Source: Paucilactobacillus hokkaidonensis JCM 18461 (GTDB lineage Bacteria; Bacillota; Bacilli; Lactobacillales; Lactobacillaceae). Taken from it: a stretch of DNA of 64,000 nt. Below are positions 45,105 through 53,612 of this stretch, one piece after another. Within the stretch, counting starts at the first letter, position 1; each line of letters opens with the position of its first letter. The stretch spans positions 1,364,001-1,428,000 of the forward strand of contig NZ_AP014680.1 in NCBI RefSeq assembly GCF_000829395.1, written 5' to 3'. Made by a program: the position numbers and the translations under genes. The notes below the pieces were generated by a model, which saw only the letters and a program-made list of their open reading frames with translations, searched no databases and was not told the origin of the DNA.

Positions 45105-48100
45105 TTAAAATGACTGATAGTCAGATAGCCCCTGATCAGTTGCCATCTTCTTATATAACTTATTTTGGTCGAATGTCCCAATACCTTTAGTGGCGGCAAT
45201 TTGATCAGCATTTAAGCCGATAATAGTTTTCATCATCGTAGCCATCTGATTAACTGTACTAGTTAGTTCTGCAACCTTGCTATCTAAATCACTACCTGAT
45301 GTTGCTGTTTTTGCAGACGAACTACCGCTGCCATCAGCAAAGTTGTCGATAACTTTTTTAAGTAGCATCCAAGCACGACTTGACTTCATAGCATCCATCG
45401 GGATAACAGCTTCTTTTTTATTATTCTCGGCAATCTCAATCATTTGATGTTGCCCAATAATTCCACCATTAGCCATTTTATTATGTCCAGTTGGACCCCA
45501 GCCACCTTTAACACTGATGTCACGTAGCCAGTTGGAGTCATTGAACATTGCGGCAATTTGAGATGAGCCATTATGGATGTCGTTTGTAAATCCTTTAGGT
45601 AGCCAATGATCAAAAGTTGGCTGAATATACTGCAACAAACCAGTAGAAGGATGTCCAGCTTTAGCGTTGGAATCCCAATTGTTGGTAACGGTAGGACTAC
45701 CATTAGACTCTTGTGCAATTCGATGCATAACTGCTGACATTCCAGCACTGGTTAAGTTGATACCCATGCGGTCGGCGACCTGTTGAATAACTGATCTCCA
45801 ACGTTCAGTTCCTGCTCCACCTGGATTATCCATACTTCCACGCAGTCCTTTAAACAAATCTTTGAACCACTTCTCACCTTGCTTGATGATATAGTGCCCA
45901 GCAGGCGGAACCATGTCAGCAACTAGCTCAGCTTTACCAGACAAGCTACCAACGGCCTTATCAAACACGCTAGATAATTCTTTGACAGGGTTTTTAAAGA
46001 ATTTTTCAATTGCTTTAAACTTGTCACCTAAGAATGTACCAACATCACCTAACTTGTCGCCGGCCCAATCAACCGCACCAGACACTGCATTAGCTATGCC
46101 AGAGCCCAAACCAAAGCGTGGCAATAAGCCCTTTAACATTTTGCTTGTTTGCTTGGCGTTGTAAACAGCGTCCCCAGCTTCGAGTTTTGCAAGTGTATTA
46201 ACACCTTTTACCAAATACATAGAACCGTCTTTTTTCTCAACCAATTCTCTGTTTTTAGTTTTTGGCGAATCATTACCATCATTAAGCACTGCCAAAGTAT
46301 CTTCGGTTAATCGTCCGTTTTGTGTACCAGCAGCTAATTTACTGATCTTAGGTACTGCACTAGCTTTGCCTCCAAATGTGTGGATGACAGTATCAATGCC
46401 ACCAATACCACCATTGATGAATCCAATGACGCCATTTAATGCATCTTTTCCAAGCGATTTGATATCATTCCAAATATCACCAAAGAAGTTTTTCATACCT
46501 GTCCAAGCAGATGACCAAGCCTTAGAAATTGAAGACAATCCGCTCTGGAAAAGCTTAAGCATATCGCCTAAACGACCGCCAGTTTCTTTGTTCATCCAAT
46601 TATAAGTATCCCCCATGACATTCTTCCAAAACTTAGTCATGTCTTGAGCTGTCTTCTTGGTGTCGTTACCTAACCGATCCCAATGACCATTTGTAACGTC
46701 TTTCCAGGTATTTGAATAGTCTTGCATAACCTTATATCCGGCCTTAAACGTTCTAGGATGATCTCTCATCATTTCCTTAGCGATTTTACCGGTAGTGCTT
46801 TGCAAATTACTCCATACACGCTCAATGCTATTAATACCAGTACTAGTAGCCGACTTAACGTTGTTCCATCCGCCTTTGAAATCTTTCTGTGTCTGTTTCC
46901 ACATTGATGAACTAGCCTTGGATGTATTCTTTTTAAAATTGTTCCAAGCTTTTTGATCATTCTTAATACCTGTGTCAGCCGTTTTTTTAAGATTACTCCA
47001 TCCTTTAGAAAAGAACCCCTTAGTTGATTTCCACATTGATGAAGCAGCTTTAGAAACATTTTTGCCAATGGTAGCCCAGAGCTTTTTATCGGCTTTGACA
47101 TAAGCATCATTAGCTTTTTTAACTCCATTCCAACCCTTTTTAGCAAAACCACCTAAAGCTCCAAAAACTTTGCCAACTGTTTTTCCGAGACTGGTAAAAA
47201 ATTTAACTATTGGTGTAATAAACTTTTTGGCATCTTTAGCTAACCCATTGACAAACGTACGAAACTTCTTATTATGCTTATACAGTTCTACTAGGGCTGT
47301 ACCAATAGCAATCACAGCAACTGTAATCGTAATGAATGGATTAGCTTTCATTGCCAATCCCAAAGCCTTAAAGCCTTTACCTGTTAATTTTACAGTTTTA
47401 GTTAATCCTAAATATGCTAATTTAGCAGCTGCTACAGCTTTTGCACCAAGCCATTGTGCAGCTATTTTAATAGCCGATCCAGCCTTTGAAACACCTTTGA
47501 CCGCTAGCTTAGCTAATGTAACAGCCTTACCACCGACCCACTTTGCTGCAATTTTGATTGCTGATCCGATTTTAGAAACACTTTTAATTGCAAATTTTGC
47601 AATAGAAATAGTTTTGCCACCAGCCCATTTAAGACCAAGCTTGATACCACCTAGGCCTTTAGCGACACCTTTTAAGTTGTCTAAGTCTGCTACCGTTTTA
47701 GCTACTTTGATTGCTCCAATAGCGTTTTTGATGTTGACTATTCCAGCAATCAATTTTGTTGAGACAAAAGCCCCCAGCATAATTTCACCAAAGGTTTTAA
47801 TTGTCTTACCGTGCTTCCCAACGAATTCCACAAAGCTTACCAAAGCATTAGCTACATCGCCAATACCATTGGCAAAGGTTTTTAAACCCTTTTGAAAATT
47901 TTTTGTTTCAAAAGCTTTAGCCATTCCTTTAGCAGCTTTTGATAAAGCCGGCATTAAAGCAGTACCTAATTCAATTTGAATTGCTTTGAAAGCCTCTTTG
48001 AATTGTTTGGTAGAGTTCTGGGTTGATTTCATATTCTTGTTAGCAAGCTTGCCAACGTAGTCATTTTGATAAGCTCCACCAACTTGCTTGTTAACTTTGT

Positions 48101-49730
48101 CTAATTGGTCAACATTTTGTGCAAGTACAGCAGCGGCATTTTGTCCGGTCGTACCAAACACATTGTGGAAGAAATTAGCTTGATCACCCTTTGGGACTTT
48201 ATCACCAATTTCTTTGAAAATGGTTCCTACAGATTTCAAATTTCCAGATTTGTCTTTAAAGTCTGAAATTGACATGCCATATTTCCCAAGCGCGTCGGTA
48301 CCAGTTTTTGTTGGTGAGATTAAACTGTTAATTGTCTTACGTAGTCCAGTACCAGCTTTATCAGCTTCAATACCGGAGTTTGAAAGTACACCCATGGCAG
48401 ACGCAGTGTCGTTCAACGATAACCCAGCCTGCTTAGCTGATGTTCCAACGTATGACATACCAACACCTAGATCGCTAAAATTAGTAGATGTAGCATCCGC
48501 TGCCATCGCCAACGTATTAGCCACTTTTGAAGTGTTTTTCATCTGAGTAGCTGTATTGTTTGACTTCATGCCAAAAGCTTCCATTGTGGAGGTTGTAACT
48601 TGCATAGTATCGTTGAAACTATCGCCAGAAGCTTTAGAGGCTTGCAAAATAGACTTCATTGATCCCAAAGCTTGGTTGCTTGAATAGCCTCGTTTAATTA
48701 ATTCTTGATATCCATCAGCAATTACTTTTTGAGATTCACCATACTCAATCGAGTATTTCTTGCCGTCTTTTTGCATGTTATTGACAGCTTTTTGAACATC
48801 AGCTTGTTTTTCACCAGCTGTACTCATTAAGTTCGCATTAGCAACGTATGCGTTTTGCAAAGCAGAAGCTTGCTTAGCACCACTTAACAACGAAGCACCC
48901 AGAGCAGCAACTCCAACCGAGGCAGCCATTGCGGCAGTCCTAAATTTAGCAAAGCTTGCCTTAGCTTTAGTTGCCATTTTGCCAGTGTTATCTTTTACCT
49001 TAACCACAGCATGGTCAATTTTATTGATCCCGGTAGGCTGTAGCTTATTCATGGTGGAGTTCATTGACTTCATTTTGCTACGAGTCTCAGCAACTGATTT
49101 ACCAGTTTCATCTAATTTAACTTTCTGCTTTTGATAAGCAGTGCTAGTTTTGCCAGACTCATTAGCAACTCGTTCTAACTCTGTAGTCTGGGCTTTGTAC
49201 TGCTCTTTTAAATTGCTAAGGCTTTTCTTTACACCATTGTATTTAGCGACTGTGGCAGAAGCCTTGTTTCCTTCGGCAGTTAAACGCCCAACATACGCAC
49301 TGGAAGCCTTAGTGAGTGTTTTGTACTCTGATTGAAGCTTAGCAAGCCCAGACTGTTGTGCTTCCATAGCAGACTTTGCTCGTCCTTGCTGTGCTTCCAT
49401 CGACTTGAGACGGGTAGTAGCAGAATCAATGTTTTTCTGAAACTTCAAATATTCTTTGGCAGTTTTCTCTGTATTTCCGTTCAGTTCCGACTGCTTGTTT
49501 TTTAGGCTTTCAATATAGGTTTCTTGTGCCTTAATTGATTTGCCTAAGCCTTCATATTTACGCTGTGCAGCGGTTATATAATCACCAGCTGAGGCCATTT
49601 GTTTAGATTGAGCTTGCCATGCCTTAGTCGTAGAATTAACCACTTGTTTTAGTGAGCTAAGGCTTTCGCTCGCTTTTAGAACATCCAGTGCAACCTCAGT
49701 CGACATTCTAGCTTGGACTTTTTTAACCAT
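45105..49730 (-). CDS. Tape measure protein with repeats and lytic transglycosylase-like domain
   Basis: 1541 residues. The N-terminal 250 residues are coiled coil, followed by the TP901-type core (residues about 280-620) with hydrophobic helices. Three tandem 29-residue repeats start at Trp702, Trp731 and Trp760 (motif W-x-G-G/A-K). Four 44-residue repeats span 866-1041, each with Trp at position 20. The C-terminal region (about 1305-1415: MHRIAQESNGSPTVTNNWDS...GLLQYIQPTFDHW) looks like a soluble lytic transglycosylase domain for wall passage. It sets tail length. SD GGAGGAGG lies in the gpT end. Confidence 0.93.
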   Translation of the reverse strand: MVKKVQARMSTEVALDVLKASESLSSLKQVVNSTTKAWQAQSKQMASAGDYITAAQRKYEGLGKSIKAQETYIESLKNKQSELNGNTEKTAKEYLKFQKNIDSATTRLKSMEAQQGRAKSAMEAQQSGLAKLQSEYKTLTKASSAYVGRLTAEGNKASATVAKYNGVKKSLSNLKEQYKAQTTELERVANESGKTSTAYQKQKVKLDETGKSVAETRSKMKSMNSTMNKLQPTGINKIDHAVVKVKDNTGKMATKAKASFAKFRTAAMAASVGVAALGASLLSGAKQASALQNAYVANANLMSTAGEKQADVQKAVNNMQKDGKKYSIEYGESQKVIADGYQELIKRGYSSNQALGSMKSILQASKASGDSFNDTMQVTTSTMEAFGMKSNNTATQMKNTSKVANTLAMAADATSTNFSDLGVGMSYVGTSAKQAGLSLNDTASAMGVLSNSGIEADKAGTGLRKTINSLISPTKTGTDALGKYGMSISDFKDKSGNLKSVGTIFKEIGDKVPKGDQANFFHNVFGTTGQNAAAVLAQNVDQLDKVNKQVGGAYQNDYVGKLANKNMKSTQNSTKQFKEAFKAIQIELGTALMPALSKAAKGMAKAFETKNFQKGLKTFANGIGDVANALVSFVEFVGKHGKTIKTFGEIMLGAFVSTKLIAGIVNIKNAIGAIKVAKTVADLDNLKGVAKGLGGIKLGLKWAGGKTISIAKFAIKSVSKIGSAIKIAAKWVGGKAVTLAKLAVKGVSKAGSAIKIAAQWLGAKAVAAAKLAYLGLTKTVKLTGKGFKALGLAMKANPFITITVAVIAIGTALVELYKHNKKFRTFVNGLAKDAKKFITPIVKFFTSLGKTVGKVFGALGGFAKKGWNGVKKANDAYVKADKKLWATIGKNVSKAASSMWKSTKGFFSKGWSNLKKTADTGIKNDQKAWNNFKKNTSKASSSMWKQTQKDFKGGWNNVKSATSTGINSIERVWSNLQSTTGKIAKEMMRDHPRTFKAGYKVMQDYSNTWKDVTNGHWDRLGNDTKKTAQDMTKFWKNVMGDTYNWMNKETGGRLGDMLKLFQSGLSSISKAWSSAWTGMKNFFGDIWNDIKSLGKDALNGVIGFINGGIGGIDTVIHTFGGKASAVPKISKLAAGTQNGRLTEDTLAVLNDGNDSPKTKNRELVEKKDGSMYLVKGVNTLAKLEAGDAVYNAKQTSKMLKGLLPRFGLGSGIANAVSGAVDWAGDKLGDVGTFLGDKFKAIEKFFKNPVKELSSVFDKAVGSLSGKAELVADMVPPAGHYIIKQGEKWFKDLFKGLRGSMDNPGGAGTERWRSVIQQVADRMGINLTSAGMSAVMHRIAQESNGSPTVTNNWDSNAKAGHPSTGLLQYIQPTFDHWLPKGFTNDIHNGSSQIAAMFNDSNWLRDISVKGGWGPTGHNKMANGGIIGQHQMIEIAENNKKEAVIPMDAMKSSRAWMLLKKVIDNFADGSGSSSAKTATSGSDLDSKVAELTSTVNQMATMMKTIIGLNADQIAATKGIGTFDQNKLYKKMATDQGLSDYQSF

Positions 49731-49736
49731 CTAGCC

Positions 49737-49947
49737 TTAACCTCCTCCGATTAATGACATTGGATCAACAACTCGATCTTTTTTATCTTTAGCCGACAAG
49801 ATTTCATTTAACGCAAAATAGTCCGCTTGTTCGTACTGGTCTAATGTCCAGTGCATATTAAGTAGACAATCTCTTTCGGCTATTTTTAAATCTTCAATAG
49901 TGTTTTCCAACTCAAAAACTCTTTGGGCTGGACTTACTCTTCCCCCG
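49737..49947 (-). CDS. Tail assembly chaperone gpT-like extension, read by -1 frameshift
   Basis: Downstream of the gpG stop an open frame in the -1 register continues through RVSPAQRVFELENTIEDLK to NEILSAKDKKDRVVDP and stops at 49737, seven bases before the tape measure ATG. It has about 68 codons and no start with a ribosome site. The 0-frame reads TCG GGG GAA, so a five-G run (49942-49946) lets tRNA-Gly slip back one base. This gene order and layout is that of the lambda gpG-gpGT system. Confidence 0.8.
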
Positions 49948-50284
49948 AGTCATCTTCGTCAGCCTCTTGTGATTTCTTAATGTCAGCATCAGACATGCCC
50001 ATTAAGCGCATCATTACGTAGTTTGCTAAATCAATAGTTTCGTCTTGTTCCAAATCATCAAGTGTTTCTTGCTGTTTGTCGGTTAATTTCAAAATAGTTT
50101 TTAAGTATTCTTCAGTTCCACTGACTGTTGCTCTAGCTAATTCAATTTGTTCTACGAACTCTTTTTCTTCGATGTCTTGATTCTTGGCCATCAACAACTG
50201 TTGGTTATAGGTCAATAGCATATTTTTGTTTGTTTGCTTAATCTGAAACTTTTTCTTAAATGGCTTTAAATGAATATCAATCAT
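49934..50284 (-). CDS. Tail assembly chaperone gpG-like
   Basis: 116 residues, with AGGAG eight bases before ATG 50284. The basic beta-like N-terminus (MIDIHLKPFKKKFQI) and helical remainder end in a very acidic tail, KKSQEADEDDSGEE. It lies between the major tail gene and the tape measure gene, the position of gpG/gpT chaperones that wrap the tape measure. Near its 3' end a five-G run would allow -1 frameshifting to form the gpGT fusion of about 180 residues. Confidence 0.85.
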   Translation of the reverse strand: MIDIHLKPFKKKFQIKQTNKNMLLTYNQQLLMAKNQDIEEKEFVEQIELARATVSGTEEYLKTILKLTDKQQETLDDLEQDETIDLANYVMMRLMGMSDADIKKSQEADEDDSGEE

Positions 50285-50352
50285 GGGTTGTATCTCCTTT
50301 GTCTAATTGCCGCCCTTGCGTATTGTGTATTTAATTGGCGACTCAGTTTTAA

Positions 50353-50434
50353 CTAAGCTGTACCTGCAGAAGTAGCATTGCTACCACTAGCTGCGCTTGA
50401 TTCAGCAGGTGTGCTAGAAGTATTTGCTGCTGAA
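50353..50434 (-). other. Candidate +1-frame C-terminal extension of the major tail protein
   Basis: Just after the major tail stop TAG at 50435, the +1 frame stays open to TAG at 50353. It encodes about 27 residues rich in Ser, Ala and Thr (SSAANTSSTPAESSA...), continuing the composition of the 0-frame end, PAAASSSTTG. Either a programmed +1 (or -2) recoding or a single-base change has separated it. No classic +1 slip codon is obvious. Confidence 0.5.
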
Positions 50435-51043
50435 CTAGCCGGTGGTGCTACTACTCGCCGCAGCTGGGAAAACGTCTGCAAGCATAGTTTCTTCCTTGAA
50501 TAGCGTATCGCCACTGTAATAGTTCTTGTATGGTTCACCGTTGTTCCAATCTGAAACGCCTAATGCAGTGAATGTTAGAACATCGTTTTGACGAGTTGAA
50601 GCTGTATCAGTATCGGTTTGCACGTTTTCAGACGCTGCAGAAACTTGAGTTCTACGGAATCCAAAAAAGATACTGTTCTTGCGATCAATCGTCTCTGTCT
50701 CAATAAGGACAGCTACTTTAGGCTTAGCTCCAGAATACACGTAACCACCAGCGCCATCAGATTCATTACCAAGAATTTGATTTTTGATCGGAACAAATAA
50801 ATTGTTAACCGTCATAGCAATCTGTGGAGCTGAAGGGTTTGTGTATGAATCTTGAACTAGGTTGTTACCAGCAACCTTTACTACTGAACCTTCTAGGTTA
50901 GTAATATTAGCTGTTTGTGTACCGAAGTATGTGTTGTCAATGGCTAGAATTCCAGTTTCTGAAAGTCCTTCTGCACCAGAAATAATTTTTTCGTTATCAT
51001 CGATCAAAGCAAGTTTGACCATTTTTAAACCAACATGTGCCAT
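50435..51043 (-). CDS. Major tail tube protein
   Basis: 202 residues, with a strong GAGGAGG site before ATG 51043. The MAHVGLKMVKLALID start, the GAEGLSETGILAIDNTYFGTQTANITNLEG strand pair, and the later FGFRRTQVSAASENVQTDTDTASTRQNDVLTFTALGV stretch match siphovirus major tail proteins (phi13/TP901 type). It polymerises into the tail tube. Its last 9 residues before the stop are AAASSSTTG-like, and a same-composition stretch lies in another frame right after. Confidence 0.88.
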   Translation of the reverse strand: MAHVGLKMVKLALIDDNEKIISGAEGLSETGILAIDNTYFGTQTANITNLEGSVVKVAGNNLVQDSYTNPSAPQIAMTVNNLFVPIKNQILGNESDGAGGYVYSGAKPKVAVLIETETIDRKNSIFFGFRRTQVSAASENVQTDTDTASTRQNDVLTFTALGVSDWNNGEPYKNYYSGDTLFKEETMLADVFPAAASSSTTG

Positions 51044-51046
51044 GGT

Positions 51047-51427
51047 TTATTCCTCCTCTAATATGTGAAATTGGGTAAAATAAAACGTTGCAGTCATCTG
51101 GAAAGTATCCGGATCTACAATGTGTTCTTGTATTTGGGTTATGCTCCAATGATTAGCCTTAAAGAGTTTTAACATCTTTGTTTCTAAGTTTTCTGGATCA
51201 TAATCCATGTTTATTGAATAGAATATTTGCACTTCAATTTCCCGATTAGTGGCATAAAAATCTTCATTGCCATCTAATTCGGTATCAGTGCTAACATCTC
51301 GAATCAACATCACCGTCTCATCTGTGTTATCTACTTCTTCTTTTGGAACGTTATGAATAAAAACCTTGTTAATCTGCTTAAATTTGGCTGATTCAACAAG
51401 GCTTCTTGCCTCTTTGACTGCAAGCAT
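51047..51427 (-). CDS. DUF806-type tail completion protein
   Basis: 126 residues. MLAVKEARSLVESAKFKQINKVFIHNVPKE and the later REIEVQIFYSINMDYDPENLETKMLKLFK match DUF806 proteins, found between the HK97 gp10-like gene and the major tail gene in lactic acid bacterial phages. It is probably the tail terminator that joins tail and head. It overlaps the gp10-like gene at the start codon. Confidence 0.82.
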   Translation of the reverse strand: MLAVKEARSLVESAKFKQINKVFIHNVPKEEVDNTDETVMLIRDVSTDTELDGNEDFYATNREIEVQIFYSINMDYDPENLETKMLKLFKANHWSITQIQEHIVDPDTFQMTATFYFTQFHILEEE

Positions 51428-51849
51428 TAGCTATCCGCCTCCGCCTTTTTGACTTTAGCGACATAAATTGCAGCTTCAGCAGCGGTAACTTCACCAATAA
51501 CAGCCTCATTTTTGCGTAAGTTTTCCACAAAATGGTCAGCTTTTATCTTTTTTGTACCGTCATTTAACCGCTGCATATTCATTGCGTGGTAACTGTTGTC
51601 CCAGCCAACTGATGCAACACCGATTTTTGTGCCGTCTACATCACCGCTTTGCATTGTGACGTGGTCAGCAGCATGTCCATAGACCTTATCTTTATGACTT
51701 GATCTATGTTTGGAGCTCGTCTCATTGGTTAGTTTCTCTTCGAATACCTTAGCTCCTGCAGCAGTGATGGCAGCTTTTTCTTCGGTTGGAATATTAACTA
51801 AAGATTCAACAGATTTATACCACTTGTTAATTTCATCGTCTAATTCCAT
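51427..51849 (-). CDS. HK97 gp10-like head-tail protein
   Basis: 140 residues. MELDDEINKWYKSVESLV, AAGAKVFEEKLTNET, and a GxVGWDNSYHAMNMQRLNDGTKKIKADHFVENL segment are typical of the HK97 gp10 family (minor tail/neck). Position after the head closure gene matches. It lies 2 bases after the previous stop. Confidence 0.85.
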   Translation of the reverse strand: MELDDEINKWYKSVESLVNIPTEEKAAITAAGAKVFEEKLTNETSSKHRSSHKDKVYGHAADHVTMQSGDVDGTKIGVASVGWDNSYHAMNMQRLNDGTKKIKADHFVENLRKNEAVIGEVTAAEAAIYVAKVKKAEADS

Positions 51850-51851
51850 CG

Positions 51852-52229
51852 TTATTTACCTCCACCACGCTTTATTTTGCTAAGTGTCACAAAATCATAG
51901 GCGATATACATTTCATCATCAGGTGAGACGTCCGTAATGTCATACGTAACACCGTTGACTACACATTGCTGCATATTTTCCAACTGATTATTGTGACGAA
52001 CCGCAATCGTACTCGTGTCTTCAAGTTCTGTGCCAGCAGCTAAATATTTTTGAGTCATTGTGGTTTTAACACGTGCATAATGCAGAGTTAACTTTTTTTG
52101 AAACTTTGGAACATTAACGCCTGCACCATTTTCAACCGATCCAACAACACCAAAATCAGCCGTTTTGTTAAGCTGATAAGGCTTATAGCTGCTTTTTAAT
52201 TGAGAGTTGCTACTCAGTTGAAGTGCCAC
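51852..52229 (-). CDS. Phage head closure (head-tail joining) protein
   Basis: 125 residues from GTG 52229, with AAGGGAG nine bases upstream; TTG 52238 would be too close to it. KKLTLHYARVKTTMTQKYLAAGTELEDTSTIAVRHN and the DITDVSPDDEMYIAYDFVTLSKI end fit the SPP1 gp16/HK97 gp9 head closure group. It overlaps the upstream connector by about 20 bases. Confidence 0.8.
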   Translation of the reverse strand: MALQLSSNSQLKSSYKPYQLNKTADFGVVGSVENGAGVNVPKFQKKLTLHYARVKTTMTQKYLAAGTELEDTSTIAVRHNNQLENMQQCVVNGVTYDITDVSPDDEMYIAYDFVTLSKIKRGGGK

Positions 52230-52497
52230 TGAAATCAACTCCCTTCAAATTGTTGATCATCATTTGTGTTCCTAAACTCAATCCATTAGGCAAAGTACGG
52301 TTGTAATACAAGTCCGTTGCTAACGTTTTGACTGCGCGATTAAAAATTGAATTATTTTCGAATAAATTTTTCGGCACTTTAGAATCGACAGAGTTAATAA
52401 TAATGTCCTCTGATTCATTAATTAAGCTTTTTGCAATAGCTTGATTCTCGTCAGTAATATCTAAATTTAATTCTGATAATAAAATATCAGTGTCCAT
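52210..52497 (-). CDS. Phage head-tail connector (gp6/gp15-like)
   Basis: 95 residues, all-helical. ITDENQAIAKSLINESEDIIINSVD, followed by IFNRAVKTLATDLYYNRTL, is the four-helix adaptor pattern of the HK97 gp6/SPP1 gp15 family. It docks on the portal. It begins 15 bases after the end of the HeH extension frame. Confidence 0.85.
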   Translation of the reverse strand: MDTDILLSELNLDITDENQAIAKSLINESEDIIINSVDSKVPKNLFENNSIFNRAVKTLATDLYYNRTLPNGLSLGTQMMINNLKGVDFSGTSTE

Positions 52498-52509
52498 TTA
52501 AATCACCGC

Positions 52510-52698
52510 CTATTCTGCAGGCACTAAAGCCAATAGATCAGCTTTCGCAGTTTTGCCCGTGTGGTCAATGCTATGTGCATCTAACCAAGCGGTAATTTCA
52601 GCAACTGTATTTGCATCAGTAGGTTTTACATTACCAGCTGGATTAAATGCTGTTGTTTTTGAACCACCGTCAGTTGTCTCAGACGGGTCTACGCTTTT
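52510..52698 (-). CDS. HeH/LEM-like C-terminal domain of capsid protein, -1 frameshift product
   Basis: Open -1 frame of about 61 codons after the capsid slippery site. It opens SVDPSETTDGGSKTT, then has a linker, then the helix-extended-helix unit TVAEITAWLDAHSIDHTGKTAKADLLALVPAE in two pieces (VAEITAWLDAHSI, TGKTAKADLLALV). It has no ATG, GTG or TTG with a ribosome site in a sensible position. Composition and the conserved fold show that it is coding. It ends at TAG 52510-52512, just before the connector gene. Confidence 0.85.
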   Translation of the reverse strand, partial: KSVDPSETTDGGSKTTAFNPAGNVKPTDANTVAEITAWLDAHSIDHTGKTAKADLLALVPAE

Positions 52699-53612
52699 GG
52701 GGCTGTACCAGCAATCAATGCAATAAGGTCTGGACGTGCTTGCACAACGTCAAGACGTTCGTAGATACCTAATAGACGGTAGAATACGTCGTAAGTATCA
52801 ATGAACTTACCAGTGATTTCATGGTTTTTAAATTCAATGACTGCTTTTTGCATCGGAGCAATAACAACATTAATGTCTCCAGCCTTAGCGTTGGGGAATA
52901 ATTCGTCGGCCACAACAACAACGGTTTTACCTAGCAGACGAACTGAGGCACCCTGTGTCATGTCTGGTTGAATTAAGTCACGTCCTTCTTTGTCTTGCAA
53001 CTTATGGATTGTAGCAAAAGCGGATTGTGACAATACAATTGTGGCAGCTTGCGAATCTTGAGGCTTTAATCGCTTATCAAGTGCATCTTTAATTGCTGCA
53101 ACAATATCAGCAGAACCATCTGAAGCGGTGATGCCAGTTGTTAAGGCAGCCATAATCATTGCATCATCAGTGTTATCACGTAATTCAAGCAAACGCGATT
53201 GCAATTCTGTCTCCCAGTTATATTGTGAATCGTCAAGAAGCTCTTGTGAGTAGGCATAAGTACTTGAGTATGATTTCAAATCCCAAGGAATTGGCTTAAT
53301 TTCTGGCACTGCATGACGACTTGAAGAACCAAATTCAGTGTGTTCAGATAATGTGTCATCCGATGTCATGAACACTGGTAATTTACCAGTAGTGGTCTTA
53401 ACAGCAATCTTTCGAACCAAACCACCTAAGCGTGGGAATTGGTGCTGTTCGTGTTCTGGATTAAGGATAGTTTCAGGAATGATAACTGAACCATCTGACA
53501 ACGCAATGTGTGAATCTGCTGCACGCTTAACTTCACCTTTACGTAAAAATTCTTCAAAATCGCGTTTTTCTTCATCTACCACTTTTAATTGTGGGGTAAT
53601 GTCCTGAGCCAT
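52689..53612 (-). CDS. Major capsid protein from internal start
   Basis: In-frame ATG 53612 (MAQDITPQLKVVDEEKRDFEEF) is preceded by a near-ideal AAGGAGG at seven bases, inside the fusion gene. The product would be 307 residues, the usual size of an HK97-type capsid protein after scaffold removal. VIIPETILNPEHEQHQFPRLG, WETELQSRLLELRDNTDDAMI and the ERLDVVQARPDLIALIAG end are capsid-fold stretches. About 1 in some number of ribosomes would frameshift at 52695-52701 to add the HeH domain. Nested initiation is inferred from the ribosome site only. Confidence 0.8.
   Translation of the reverse strand: MAQDITPQLKVVDEEKRDFEEFLRKGEVKRAADSHIALSDGSVIIPETILNPEHEQHQFPRLGGLVRKIAVKTTTGKLPVFMTSDDTLSEHTEFGSSSRHAVPEIKPIPWDLKSYSSTYAYSQELLDDSQYNWETELQSRLLELRDNTDDAMIMAALTTGITASDGSADIVAAIKDALDKRLKPQDSQAATIVLSQSAFATIHKLQDKEGRDLIQPDMTQGASVRLLGKTVVVVADELFPNAKAGDINVVIAPMQKAVIEFKNHEITGKFIDTYDVFYRLLGIYERLDVVQARPDLIALIAGTAPKA

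Noticed and set aside
47170-47895. Long plus-strand ORF (241 codons) opposite the tape measure gene
   Set aside because: It is the antisense shadow of repeated Lys/Ala-rich codons in the tape measure gene, with no ribosome site or recognisable domain.
50340-50450. -1-frame extension of the major tail protein
   Set aside because: The -1 frame is also open, but gives a Leu/Gln/Val string unlike the tail protein's end. The +1 frame matches in composition, so only that is proposed.
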